DNA of 64,000 bases. It comes from Corynebacterium efficiens YS-314 (lineage in GTDB: Bacteria > Actinomycetota > Actinomycetes > Mycobacteriales > Mycobacteriaceae). Below are positions 1 to 8,736 of this stretch, piece by piece; position 1 is the stretch's first letter; each line of letters opens with the position of its first letter. Position numbers and translations under genes: made by a program. The stretch covers positions 2,480,001 through 2,544,000 of the forward strand of contig NC_004369.1 in NCBI RefSeq assembly GCF_000011305.1, given 5' to 3'. A model generated the notes under the pieces. The model saw nothing but the letters and a program-made list of their open reading frames with translations. It made no database searches and had not been told where the DNA came from.

Positions 1-1168
1 AGTTGATCAGGTCGACGATCTGCAGATCGGTGAAGCCAACGCCACGCAGCTTGGTGATGCAGCCCTGGTTGAAGGCCATCGGGGTGGCGGTCAGGGCACG
101 GGCGGCATCGCGGATGACGTTCCACTGATCGGACCCCAGGTCGGCGTCGACACCGTTGTCGATGAGCGCGTTGACATCATCGAGACGCTCCGGGGCCTCC
201 TCGACGGAACGGCCAGCGTGTACGGAGGCGCAGTAGACGCAGCCGTTGAACCGGGAGGTGACGGTGGCGGCGATCTCACGCTCGGCGCGGCCCACGCCCT
301 CACCGTCGGTGTTGTAGAAGATGTCAAGGTCGGTCAGGGTGCGGGCCTTCAGCGCCTGGGGGTCGCGGGCGAGCAGGCGGAAGTACGGCATGTCAGCGCG
401 CTCGGGCTTGATGAGCGATTCGAGCTGTTCCTCGGTCAGATCCGCCTTGGCCACCGGTGGCACCCACGGCTTCCAACCGAGGGCGTGGTTGACGAATGCC
501 TCGGGTCGGTTGATGTCCTCGTAGGTGGTGATGGGGAAACCCTTGTCCGACAGGGTCCACTCGACCTCGGGAACGGCGAGGCGGCCCTTGATCTTGACCT
601 TGATGTCCTCACCATTCAGGGTGCGCAGACCGTAGGCCACGCGCAGCTGGAAGGTGAGGAAGCTGATCAGCTGGGACAGTGACACCGTGTCATCCGCGCT
701 CCAGCCGGCCTCGGACAGTCGACCGAGGACCTCGGGGCGGGAATCACGCGGGTGGAACACCAGCAGGTGGGCGTAATCGAAGGCCGCGGCCAGGCGCTCG
801 CCGAGCACGGAGGCGTCGGTGTGTACGGAACCACCTGGCTGGGATTCGGCAGCCAGGCCCGGTTCGCGGTAGGTGCCATACGGTCCGGCGGACAGGGTCG
901 CGTCGATGGCGTCGGTGACGGCGTTGGCCAGGGTGGTGGGGGCGTCGTCGAGAAGCAGATCCGAGTAGAGCTCGACCGCCGGGGTGAACTGGTGCAGGCC
1001 TGCCACATAGGTGGCCACGGCATAACGCTCCCCGAAGCTGAAGGTGCCCGGGTTGATGGGCTCGAGGAGTGCCTCGAAGCTCTTCTGGGCGTTGTCGCGC
1101 GCCTGTGGACGGTTGTCACGCAGGTGTGGAAGATCGGTGCCGACAAGCATGTCGATGATGTCTGCCAT
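1..1168 (-). CDS. CMD/AhpD fusion, alkylhydroperoxidase-like protein (partial, 3' end outside window)
   Basis: The reading frame is open from an ATG at 1168 to the left edge (389 codons seen). It starts 7 bases after an AGGAGA site. The first roughly 170 residues resemble the N-terminal carboxymuconolactone-decarboxylase (CMD) module found beside peptide-type ABC transporters. The second half is an AhpD-like module with the thiol motif CVYC (Cys310 and Cys313) followed by His317, the usual E..CxxC...H arrangement of peroxidase-active AhpD proteins. From memory, the two modules are separate genes in some Proteobacteria (Avi_7169 and Avi_7170 families), so this is a natural fusion. It is the last visible gene of the leftward ABC transporter operon and lies 26 bases after the ATPase gene. 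A thiol peroxidase or isomerase-like role on an imported compound is inferred; the substrate is unknown. Confidence 0.8.
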   Translation of the reverse strand, partial: MADIIDMLVGTDLPHLRDNRPQARDNAQKSFEALLEPINPGTFSFGERYAVATYVAGLHQFTPAVELYSDLLLDDAPTTLANAVTDAIDATLSAGPYGTYREPGLAAESQPGGSVHTDASVLGERLAAAFDYAHLLVFHPRDSRPEVLGRLSEAGWSADDTVSLSQLISFLTFQLRVAYGLRTLNGEDIKVKIKGRLAVPEVEWTLSDKGFPITTYEDINRPEAFVNHALGWKPWVPPVAKADLTEEQLESLIKPERADMPYFRLLARDPQALKARTLTDLDIFYNTDGEGVGRAEREIAATVTSRFNGCVYCASVHAGRSVEEAPERLDDVNALIDNGVDADLGSDQWNVIRDAARALTATPMAFNQGCITKLRGVGFTDLQIVDLIN

Positions 1169-1194
1169 GTAAATATCTCCTGTTGAACGGCGTG

Positions 1195-2880
1195 TTAGAG
1201 GCCGAGGTTGAGGTCACCGCCACGGTACCGGGAACCCGGGATCGCGTCGATGAGCTGGCGGGTGAAATCGGACTGCGGATTGTTGAACACATCCATCGTA
1301 GGACCGTATTCCACCTGTTGTCCCCGACTCAGGACGGAAACGGTGTCGGATATCTCACGAACCACCGCGAGATCATGCGAGATGAACACATAGGTCAACC
1401 CCAGTTCGCGCTGCAGATCATCGAGCAGACGCAGGATCTGCGCCTGGACGGTGACATCGAGGGCGGACACCGCCTCATCGAAGACGACGAGCTCGGGCTC
1501 CAGGATCATGGCGCGGGCGATGGCCACACGCTGGCGCTGGCCACCGGAGAGCTCCCGCGGGCGACGCGTGGACATCCGCGGATCCAGTGCCACCAAATCG
1601 AGGTAGTGCTCGACCTTGGCGTTGATCTCCTGTTTGGACAGTTTGGTGAAATTGCGCAGCGGCTCCCCGATGGTGGCGCCGATGGTCTGGCGCGGGTCCA
1701 GGGAGGAGTACGGGTTCTGGTAGACCAGCTGCACCTCGCGGCGGAACTCCCGACGCTGCGTCTTGTTCAGCGTGGTGGTGTCACGGCCCGCAATGACGAT
1801 GGAACCCGAGGTGGGTGTGTTGAACCCGGAGATCGCCCGGCCGATGGTGGTCTTGCCGGAACCGGACTCGCCCACCACCGCGTGGGTGGTGCCGGGCAGC
1901 ACCTCGAAGGAGACATCGTTGACGGCGACGAAGACCTCGTCCTTACCGCGGGTGTATTCCTTGCGGAGGTTGTCCACCACCAGCAGAGGGCCCTTGGCGC
2001 GGGCCTCGGCGGGGTCGACGGCCGGCACACGGGTAGTGATATCACCGATGGTCAGCGACGGCGCATCCGCTAGCAGCTGCCGGGAATACGGGTGCTGGGG
2101 GTCGGTGAGGACCGATGCGGCGTGTCCGTGTTCGCGGACCTCACCCTGTTGCATGACGACGATCTGATCAGCACGGTCGCCGGCCACAGCCAGGTCGTGG
2201 GTGATGAACAGGATGCCCAGACCGAGTTCGGCCTGCATCTCCTCCAGCAGATCCAGGATGATCTTCTGCACCGTGACATCCAGGGCGGAGGTTGGTTCAT
2301 CGGCGATGATGAGGTCCGGTTCCAGGGCGATGGCCGCGGCGATGAGGGCACGCTGTTTCATACCACCGGAGAGTTCATGCGGGTACTGGTTGTAGCGGAC
2401 CTCGGGGTTGTCGATACCCACACGCGCCAGCAGTTCAATGACCCGTTTCTTACGCTCCGCCGTTGTTCCGCGACGGTGGATGTCCAGGCCCTCCCCCACC
2501 GATGCACCGATCGTCTTGACCGGGTTGAGGGAGTTGTTGGGATCCTGCGGGATCAGACCGATCCTGGTGCCGCGGATCTCCCGCCACTCGCGCGGGGTCA
2601 GACCCACCAGGGATTTGCCCTGGAAACGGATCTGACCGGAATCCACCTCGGCGTTATCGGCCAGCAGGCCGATGACCGCCTGCGCGGTGGTGGACTTACC
2701 GGAACCGGACTCACCCACGATGGCGGTGATCTGTCCCGGGTGCACGGTGAGGCTGACGTTGTTCACGGCGTGCACGACACCCTTGGCGGTGCCGTAGGAG
2801 ACGACCAGGTCCTCGATCTCCAGCAGTGGCTGGGTGGTGGCGCCTGCTGCGGAGTTCGTGGCAGACAGTGGGGTACTCAT
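1195..2880 (-). CDS. Peptide/opine-type ABC transporter, fused double ATP-binding protein (DppD-DppF-like)
   Basis: This 561-residue protein carries two complete ABC ATPase domains in one chain. The first has Walker A GESGSGKST, signature LSGGM and Walker B IIADEP. The second has GESGSGKTT, LSGGQ and VVFDEA, with QDPNNSLNP and QNPYSSLDP Q-loops typical of the oligopeptide/nickel (Opp/Dpp/Gsi) family. It would power the two permeases encoded just upstream. The start at 2880 follows AAGGAGG with about 9 bases spacing and overlaps the end region of the permease gene. An upstream in-frame start at 2973 lies inside the permease gene and is rejected. Fusion of the two ATPases, as in GsiA-like proteins, is known. 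Confidence 0.93.
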   Translation of the reverse strand: MSTPLSATNSAAGATTQPLLEIEDLVVSYGTAKGVVHAVNNVSLTVHPGQITAIVGESGSGKSTTAQAVIGLLADNAEVDSGQIRFQGKSLVGLTPREWREIRGTRIGLIPQDPNNSLNPVKTIGASVGEGLDIHRRGTTAERKKRVIELLARVGIDNPEVRYNQYPHELSGGMKQRALIAAAIALEPDLIIADEPTSALDVTVQKIILDLLEEMQAELGLGILFITHDLAVAGDRADQIVVMQQGEVREHGHAASVLTDPQHPYSRQLLADAPSLTIGDITTRVPAVDPAEARAKGPLLVVDNLRKEYTRGKDEVFVAVNDVSFEVLPGTTHAVVGESGSGKTTIGRAISGFNTPTSGSIVIAGRDTTTLNKTQRREFRREVQLVYQNPYSSLDPRQTIGATIGEPLRNFTKLSKQEINAKVEHYLDLVALDPRMSTRRPRELSGGQRQRVAIARAMILEPELVVFDEAVSALDVTVQAQILRLLDDLQRELGLTYVFISHDLAVVREISDTVSVLSRGQQVEYGPTMDVFNNPQSDFTRQLIDAIPGSRYRGGDLNLGL

Positions 2881-2885
2881 CAGGG

Positions 2886-3767
2886 TTACGCCTCCTTTCG
2901 GATGATGCGGCTGAGGTAGTTGGCGGACAGGACGACGACGATGATGACCAGACCGGGCAGGACCGTCAGCCACCAGGAGGTGGCCATGTAGTCACGGGCA
3001 TCGGAGATGAGCAGACCCCACTCCGGGGTCGGTGGCGGTGCACCGTAACCGAGGAATCCGAGGATGGACAGCTGCAGGATGGCGGAACCGAACTGCAGGG
3101 CGGCCAATGCCAACACCGGGGTCAGGGAGTTCGGCAGGATGTGGCGGAACAGCACCTGCACCTGGGTGCCACCGGAACCGTAGGCGGCCTCGACGAAATC
3201 GGAACCCGCAACGGTGATGACCTGGGAGCGGGCCAGGCGAGCGAAGGTGGCCACGGAGGTCACACCGACCGCGATGGCGGCGTTCATGGTGCCGTATCCC
3301 AGCAGGATGATCACCGACAGGGACAGCAGCAGCGCCGGGATGGACAGCAGGACATCCACGAAACGCATGAGCAGGGTATCCACCCAGCCACGCTGCGAAC
3401 CGGCCAGCAGGCCGATCAGGGTGCCCACGATCAGGCCGACGAGCACCGCGATGAGCGCACCCAGCAGGGTTTCACGCGCACCGTAGACCACACGGGCGTA
3501 GAGGTCACGGCCCACCGAGTCGGTACCGAACCAGTGCTCACCACTGGGGGCCAGCAGCGCGGTGGTCTGGGAATCAAACGGGCTCTGGGAGGTGAACAGG
3601 CCCGGAATCAGCGCCATGAGAACAGCGAGGGCCAGGACCACGATGGACAGGAGCGCGCCGGGGCGGGTCCACGGGTTGGTGGCAGTGCGACGTTTCCGGG
3701 CACCATCGGCGGTACCGCTGCGCGGGTTGGGGAACACCATTTTCTTCGGCATCTCTGTGTTACTCAT
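2886..3767 (-). CDS. ABC transporter permease (DppC-like)
   Basis: A 293-residue inner membrane permease. A cytosolic N-terminus rich in basic residues is followed by one membrane span (around residues 35-57) and then the binding-protein-dependent transport domain. This includes the GTDSVGRDLYAR region that marks the DppC/OppC subfamily and a further five spans. The EAA loop reads EAAYGSGGTQVQVLFRHILP. The start at 3767 lies 4 bases after the stop of the upstream permease, with GGGAGAGGGC about 9 bases ahead. An in-frame ATG at 3803 is upstream of the site and inside the neighbour, so it is not favoured. It forms the channel together with the DppB-like protein. Confidence 0.92.
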   Translation of the reverse strand: MSNTEMPKKMVFPNPRSGTADGARKRRTATNPWTRPGALLSIVVLALAVLMALIPGLFTSQSPFDSQTTALLAPSGEHWFGTDSVGRDLYARVVYGARETLLGALIAVLVGLIVGTLIGLLAGSQRGWVDTLLMRFVDVLLSIPALLLSLSVIILLGYGTMNAAIAVGVTSVATFARLARSQVITVAGSDFVEAAYGSGGTQVQVLFRHILPNSLTPVLALAALQFGSAILQLSILGFLGYGAPPPTPEWGLLISDARDYMATSWWLTVLPGLVIIVVVLSANYLSRIIRKEA

Positions 3768-3771
3768 TGGT

Positions 3772-4713
3772 TTATGCCCTCTCCCTGTGGCGCAGACGTG
3801 CATCGAGGACCGGGTAGAGCAGGTCGACGATGAGGTTGATCAGGACGTAGATGGCGGCGGCGATGACGACGATGGCCAGCATGACCGGGGTGTCACGGTT
3901 GGCCACGGCGTTGACCGTCATGGCTCCGATGCCGGCGCGACCGAAGACGGTCTCGGTGACCACGGCACCGCCGACGAGTTCGCCGAAGAGGATGCCCGCC
4001 ATGGTCAGGGTGGGCAGCAGGGCGTTGCGGAGCACATTGCGGAAGAAGACCCACATCTCACTGGCACCACGTGCCCGCACCGCGGCGATGAACGGCTGGT
4101 TCTTCACCTCTTCGATGGAGCGGATGAGCACCTGGGCCAGCGGGGCTGCGATCGGAATGGCCAGGGTGATGGTCGGCAGGATCAGGGCCTGGCCGGTGCT
4201 GGCACCGATGACCGGGACCCACCCCAGGCGGAAGGACACCACCTGGATGAGCATGATGCCGAGCCAGAAGCTGGGCAGGGAGACGAAGAACGGTGGCAGG
4301 GCGTTGAAGAAGGCACGCAGCCAGGCGAACCGGTCCAGGGTGGCCAGGATGGCGATCCCCAGGGCGAGGACCACCGCGAGGCTGAACGCCAGGACGGCGA
4401 GGGTGAGGGTGCCGGGGAAGGCCTCGGCGATCATGGTGGACACCGGGGTGCCGTACTGGACGGAGTACCCGAAGTCACCGGTGAGGAAGCCTCCCAGCGC
4501 CAGGAAGAACTGGACGATCAGTGGTTGATCGGCACCGTAGGATTCCCTGATGTCCTGCAGCTGGGCAGGTGACAGACCGAGATCGGGGCTGGCGTAGCGT
4601 GCGCTGACGGCATCGCCCGGCAGTGCGGACAGCAGGATGAAAGCCAGGACGAAGGTGACAAGAAGCACCACCACCGCCTGACCGATGCGGCGCAGAATCT
4701 GTGCGGTGGTCAT
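3772..4713 (-). CDS. ABC transporter permease (DppB-like)
   Basis: A 313-residue permease of the DppB/OppB type. The N-terminal span (residues about 9-31) is followed by ALPGDAVSARYA and a periplasmic loop, then five further spans. The EAA loop reads AVRARGASEMWVFFRNVLRNAL. The ATG at 4713 directly abuts the TAG stop of the substrate-binding protein gene, and the GGAGGA ribosome site lies in the last codons of that gene, so the two are probably translated together. It pairs with the DppC-like protein encoded next. Confidence 0.92.
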   Translation of the reverse strand: MTTAQILRRIGQAVVVLLVTFVLAFILLSALPGDAVSARYASPDLGLSPAQLQDIRESYGADQPLIVQFFLALGGFLTGDFGYSVQYGTPVSTMIAEAFPGTLTLAVLAFSLAVVLALGIAILATLDRFAWLRAFFNALPPFFVSLPSFWLGIMLIQVVSFRLGWVPVIGASTGQALILPTITLAIPIAAPLAQVLIRSIEEVKNQPFIAAVRARGASEMWVFFRNVLRNALLPTLTMAGILFGELVGGAVVTETVFGRAGIGAMTVNAVANRDTPVMLAIVVIAAAIYVLINLIVDLLYPVLDARLRHRERA

Positions 4714-6519
4714 CTAGTCCTCCTCCTTGCGGGCTGCTGCATCAGTGGTTCCGTCAGGGGCAGTGGTGTCGGTGTCGCCCTCAACCTCACCGGATCCGTC
4801 GTCCTCGACGGAGAAATCCAGGTAGGTCTCGTAGAAATCCGGTCGGCCGATGACCTCCGGGGCGAAACCCTGGACATAGGGCTGCAGGCCGTAGACGACG
4901 GGTTCCTCGAACAGGGGCAGTGCGTAGGCCTGTTCGGTGATGTAGTCCTGGGCCGCGGCGGACGCTGCGGCACGGTCCTCCTCCTTCGGGCTGGAGGCGA
5001 TGGCGAAGAGCAGCTCCTCCAGTTTCGGATCACCGATGTCCTCGGTGCCGTCCTCAGCGGTGGTGAAGTTGAGGAAGGCGTTGCGGTTGGTGGAGTAGAA
5101 CTTGGACTTCAACACGTCGTAGTCGGCGCGGCCGACCATGGAGTGACGCACCTGGATCTTGTCCATGTCCAGGGAATCCGCGGTCTGGGTGGCGTGGTCA
5201 CCGGGGTTGAGGTTGACCTTGACGCCGATGGCGGCCAGCTGGTCCTGGACCATGGTGGTCACCTCGCGGGAGCGTGGCTGCGGGACGGCCTCGTTGAAGG
5301 TCAGTTCGAGGATCTGGCCGTCCTTTTCGCGGTAGCCGCTCGGCCCCATGACCCAACCGGCGTCGTCCAGCAGACGTTCAGCCTCCGCCGGGTCGTAGTC
5401 GTAGGCGCCCTCCTGCTCCTTGTAGCCCAGGGCGTTGGACGCCAGGGTCGAGGTGGCGAGCTTGTAGGAGGGGCTGAAGAGCACGTCCATGATGGTCTCG
5501 CGGTCCACGCCCCGGATCAGTGCCTGGCGTACGCGGATGTCCTGGAGGAGGGGGTGCTTGAAACGGAAGAAGTACCCGTTGTTGACACCGCTGGTGGAGT
5601 TCCAGACCACATTGAGGCCCTCATCGATGAGGTGTGCCTCCACGGGGGCCTCGATCTGGCGGGCGATGTCCGCCTGCCCGGAGACCAGCGCACCGGTGCG
5701 CACAGATTCCTCGGCGGCCAGGACGTACTCGATCTCCTCGAGCTTGGCCGGTCCCTGGTGGTCACGTGACGGTGGTGCCCAGTTGTAATCCTCACGGCGG
5801 GTGAGGGTGAGGTTGGTGCCGAGGGTCTCCGAGGTGATCACGAAGGGGCCGGAGCCGATGATGTTGACGGCGTTGCCCGGTGCGAACTCCTCGGTACTCA
5901 GGTCCAGGGTGGCGTCGGAGTAGAGGCCGGCGTTGAAGGAGCTGGTGGCCTGGGCGAAACCCGGGGCCGGTTCGGTGAAGTGGAAGCGGACGGTGTTCTC
6001 GTCGATCACCTCGCCGTAGTCGTAGCTGGTGATCTGCTCCGAGGTGGTCAGGCGGCGGTCCTTGTCACCCCTGCCGTAGAGATCGAAGTTCTTCACCACG
6101 TTCTCAGCCGTCAGGGGTGTGCCATCCGAGTAGGTGACATCGGTGCGGATGGTGAAGGTGAACTCGGTGGCGTCCTCATTGATCTCCGGCAGTTCGGTGG
6201 CGATCCAGGGCTTGAGCTCAAGGGTCTCGGGGTCCTGGTAGAGGAGGCGGTCGGTGATGTTGTTGACCACGGCACCGTTGGGGTAGAAACCGGCGGACGG
6301 TGGGTAGAGGGTGGCGAAGAATCCGGGCTCCAGGTAGGTGAGGCTGTTGCGGTCCCCCTCCTCGGCGGGTGCGGTGGTGCACCCGGCCAGTACCGCCAGG
6401 CTGGTGACCATCGCTGCGACCGATCCGGCCACCTTACTGAACCGAGCGGTATGCTTATCCCGACCAACCGGTCCATCCGCCCGTCGTGGGCGTTTGCCCC
6501 ACACGTGCTTTCCTAACAC
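4714..6519 (-). CDS. ABC transporter substrate-binding lipoprotein (SBP family 5)
   Basis: A family 5 (DppA/OppA-like) extracellular binding protein. A long basic N-region is followed by a hydrophobic stretch ending in the lipobox LAGC, with Cys47 as the lipidated residue. The mature part has typical SBP_bac_5 motifs (DRLLYQDPETLELKPWIA near the N-terminus and the RQALIRGVDRE motif in the middle). It most resembles the subfamily found beside CMD/AhpD genes and luciferase-like monooxygenases (KPN_01854 type, from memory). I chose the GTG at 6519 because AAGGGA lies 7 bases upstream. An ATG at 6561 would add 14 residues but has no visible ribosome site. It is the first gene of the leftward operon and lies downstream of a McbR-type operator. 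The ligand is unknown; a sulfur-containing compound is inferred from the operator. Confidence 0.9.
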   Translation of the reverse strand: MLGKHVWGKRPRRADGPVGRDKHTARFSKVAGSVAAMVTSLAVLAGCTTAPAEEGDRNSLTYLEPGFFATLYPPSAGFYPNGAVVNNITDRLLYQDPETLELKPWIATELPEINEDATEFTFTIRTDVTYSDGTPLTAENVVKNFDLYGRGDKDRRLTTSEQITSYDYGEVIDENTVRFHFTEPAPGFAQATSSFNAGLYSDATLDLSTEEFAPGNAVNIIGSGPFVITSETLGTNLTLTRREDYNWAPPSRDHQGPAKLEEIEYVLAAEESVRTGALVSGQADIARQIEAPVEAHLIDEGLNVVWNSTSGVNNGYFFRFKHPLLQDIRVRQALIRGVDRETIMDVLFSPSYKLATSTLASNALGYKEQEGAYDYDPAEAERLLDDAGWVMGPSGYREKDGQILELTFNEAVPQPRSREVTTMVQDQLAAIGVKVNLNPGDHATQTADSLDMDKIQVRHSMVGRADYDVLKSKFYSTNRNAFLNFTTAEDGTEDIGDPKLEELLFAIASSPKEEDRAAASAAAQDYITEQAYALPLFEEPVVYGLQPYVQGFAPEVIGRPDFYETYLDFSVEDDGSGEVEGDTDTTAPDGTTDAAARKEED

Positions 6520-6616
6520 TTGCGTTTCCCTTCTGGATCCGTCGTTTACTTTCTTCGTCATTTATTAATTAGACTTAGAAGTTAACACACAATTAGACTG
6601 ATCGGTACTATTGCAG

Positions 6617-6632
6617 TAGACCAATCTGTCTA
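6617..6632. promoter_or_regulatory. McbR-type operator, perfect TAGAC-N6-GTCTA
   Basis: TAGACCAATCTGTCTA is an exact match to the binding site of the sulfur/methionine repressor McbR of C. glutamicum. It sits in the 149-base divergent region between the ABC transporter operon and the FAD-binding protein gene. It is embedded in a larger imperfect dyad (6595-6631, centre TGCA). Two more TAGAC half-sites lie at 6570-6574 and 6594-6598, the latter two forming part of a repeated AATTAGACT. The half-site spacing is 23-24 bases. Repression of both units when sulfur is plentiful is inferred. Confidence 0.75.
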
Positions 6633-6668
6633 GCACAAGCACTATATCTTTCTGAGCAGGAGTTTCCC

Positions 6669-8660
6669 GTGAACCAGTCCCCGCACACACCCCCGGCAGA
6701 GGTCGCGATCATCGGTGTCGGCCCGCGGGGCATCTCCGTCATCGAACGCATCGCCGCCCAGCTCACCGCGACAGACGCCACCGGACAACCAGAGCGTGGC
6801 CTCATCCTCCACCTCATCGAGGACTCCCAGATGGGCGCCGGCAACATCTGGCGCACCGACCAGACCCGGACCCTGTGCATGAACACCCTCGCCGGTGCGG
6901 TCACCCTGTTCACCGAACCCGGCTCCACCGTCACCGCACCGGTCGTGGAGGGCCCCACCCAGTACGACTGGATCCGTCTGCTACGCGGTGACGCCGAGGA
7001 CACCCTCACCGACATCCCCGAACCGGCCATTGACCTCTTCCGGGCCCACCCACCGGCACCGGAGGTCGCCGAGGATTTCCGGGAGGAGATCGACCAAACC
7101 GTGCCACAGTCCAACCCCTCACGCGCCCTCTACGGCGCCTACCTGCGGTGGGCCTTCGATGTTGCACTCGCCCTGCTGCCGGACTGGGTGCAGGTGGAAC
7201 AGCACCACGCCCGCGCGGTGACCATCCGCGAGGACGGCGACCGGGATGTGATCACCCTGTCCGATGCCAGCATGGTCACCGCCGATGCCACCGTCCTGGC
7301 CGTCGGGTGGCAGACCCCGGCCCCCAACGCCGAGGAGCAGGCCCTGGCGCAGGCGGTCGAGGATCATCCCGAGCTCATCTGGATCCGCCCGGGGAACCCG
7401 GTGGAGCAGAACCACCGGGATATCCCCGAGGGGGAGACGGTACTCGTACGCGGACTCGGCATGGGCTTCTTCGACATCATGGCCCTGACCACGATCGACC
7501 GCGGCGGCGTCTTCCACGAGGATCCCACCACCCGTTCCGGCCTGCGCTATGAACCCACCGGCCGGGAACCCCACTTTGTCATCTCCTCCGGGCGTGGCTA
7601 TCCCTACCTGCCCAAATCCGATTACAAGTCCCTGCCCCCATCCGCGAAACTCGCCCGCCTCAAGGCTGTCATCAGTGCGCTTAAAGCACAGAACCGTGAC
7701 GTCGCCTCCATCAATTACGACACCGAGGTGTGGCCGGCGGTCGCCCGTGATGCCTACGAGGCCTACTACGAAAACCTCCACCGCGTGAACCCGGAGGCCA
7801 TCACCACCTCCCTGCAGGCCATTACGGAGACGATCGATGCGGTGGACGTCGACAAGCTCCCCACCGCACTGCGCCCGCACGTCACCTCGACCGACCACGT
7901 CTTCGACCTGCGCGCGTGGGAGTACCCGCTGGCCGGGGTCAACGGCACCGTCGCCGATGTCACCACGCGCATCGCCGCGCGCATGGCCGAGGACATCCGA
8001 CACGCGGAACTGGCGTGGGACAGCCCCTTAAAATCCGCCCTGTGGTCGATCTCCGCGTCCCGCAAACCCAGCAGCCTCCTCGGCGCGGAGGGCCGCCTCA
8101 CCTTCGAATCCCGCCGCAACCGCTTCGCCGCGGTCATGGCGATCGGCCAGATGGTCGGGTCCGGCCCGCCGCTGTTCCGCACCCGCGAACTGCTCGCGCT
8201 TGTCGACGCCGGCCTGGCTACCTTCGCCGGCGCCCGCCCGCAGGTCAGCGTCCAGACGGACGGGGGGACCGCCACGTGGCAGCTCACCTCCCCCACCACC
8301 GGCGACACGCCGCTGCGCTCCCGGGTGCTTATCGACGCCTGGATGCACAACCCCGACATCCGCGTCCCCGGTGACCCACTCGGCCAGGCACTCATGGCCG
8401 ACGGCCGCGTGCGTCCCTTCGCCAACTACACCTCCGACGGCACCGAGGCCCCCTCCGGTTCCCCCGAGGTGGACCCCGACACCCGCCTGCTCATCCACCC
8501 CGACGGCGACCTCGATCCACGCGTGCAGCTGATCGGCATCCCCACCTACGCCCAGCTGCCCGACACCACCATCTCCCCCATGCCCGGCACCGACCCCCTC
8601 ATGCTGCAGGAAACGGATAAAACAGCGGTGGATCTCCTGCGCCGGGTGGGACTGGCGTAA
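6669..8660 (+). CDS. FAD/NAD(P)-binding protein (PF13454-like)
   Basis: A 663-residue cytosolic flavoprotein. The N-terminal dinucleotide motif is IIGVGPRGISVIER (residues about 14-27). A second glycine-rich element, VLVRGLGMGFFDIM, lies near residue 260. The layout matches the FAD-NAD(P)-binding family that is often called 'FAD/NAD(P)-binding protein' without a known reaction. The GTG start at 6669 lies 6 bases after GCAGGAG. It is transcribed away from the ABC transporter operon across a shared McbR operator and is followed 76 bases later by an aminotransferase, so it may oxidise or demethylate an imported amino compound. That role is inference. The GC-rich codon use is like its neighbours. 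Confidence 0.85.
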   Translation: MNQSPHTPPAEVAIIGVGPRGISVIERIAAQLTATDATGQPERGLILHLIEDSQMGAGNIWRTDQTRTLCMNTLAGAVTLFTEPGSTVTAPVVEGPTQYDWIRLLRGDAEDTLTDIPEPAIDLFRAHPPAPEVAEDFREEIDQTVPQSNPSRALYGAYLRWAFDVALALLPDWVQVEQHHARAVTIREDGDRDVITLSDASMVTADATVLAVGWQTPAPNAEEQALAQAVEDHPELIWIRPGNPVEQNHRDIPEGETVLVRGLGMGFFDIMALTTIDRGGVFHEDPTTRSGLRYEPTGREPHFVISSGRGYPYLPKSDYKSLPPSAKLARLKAVISALKAQNRDVASINYDTEVWPAVARDAYEAYYENLHRVNPEAITTSLQAITETIDAVDVDKLPTALRPHVTSTDHVFDLRAWEYPLAGVNGTVADVTTRIAARMAEDIRHAELAWDSPLKSALWSISASRKPSSLLGAEGRLTFESRRNRFAAVMAIGQMVGSGPPLFRTRELLALVDAGLATFAGARPQVSVQTDGGTATWQLTSPTTGDTPLRSRVLIDAWMHNPDIRVPGDPLGQALMADGRVRPFANYTSDGTEAPSGSPEVDPDTRLLIHPDGDLDPRVQLIGIPTYAQLPDTTISPMPGTDPLMLQETDKTAVDLLRRVGLA

Positions 8661-8736
8661 CCGCCGGGATAGAGTCGGTGGTTGGGCCTCAGACACCCCC
8701 ACCAACAACCAACCACCTTCTCCAGGAGTGATAGCC

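Noticed and set aside
218..2073. Long plus-strand open frames opposite the CMD/AhpD and ATPase genes (218-682, 1183-2073)
   Set aside because: They are antisense to genes with clear domains, have no ribosome sites and show the composition of GC-rich shadow frames.
2826..4572. Plus-strand frames of 335 and 336 codons opposite the permease genes
   Set aside because: Extremely rich in Gly, Asp, Gln and His, as expected for the complement of membrane protein genes; no domain is visible.
6595..6631. Larger imperfect dyad treated as an operator of the TetR regulator at 10966
   Set aside because: The core is an exact McbR site, and no copy of the dyad occurs at the TetR/SDR intergenic region.
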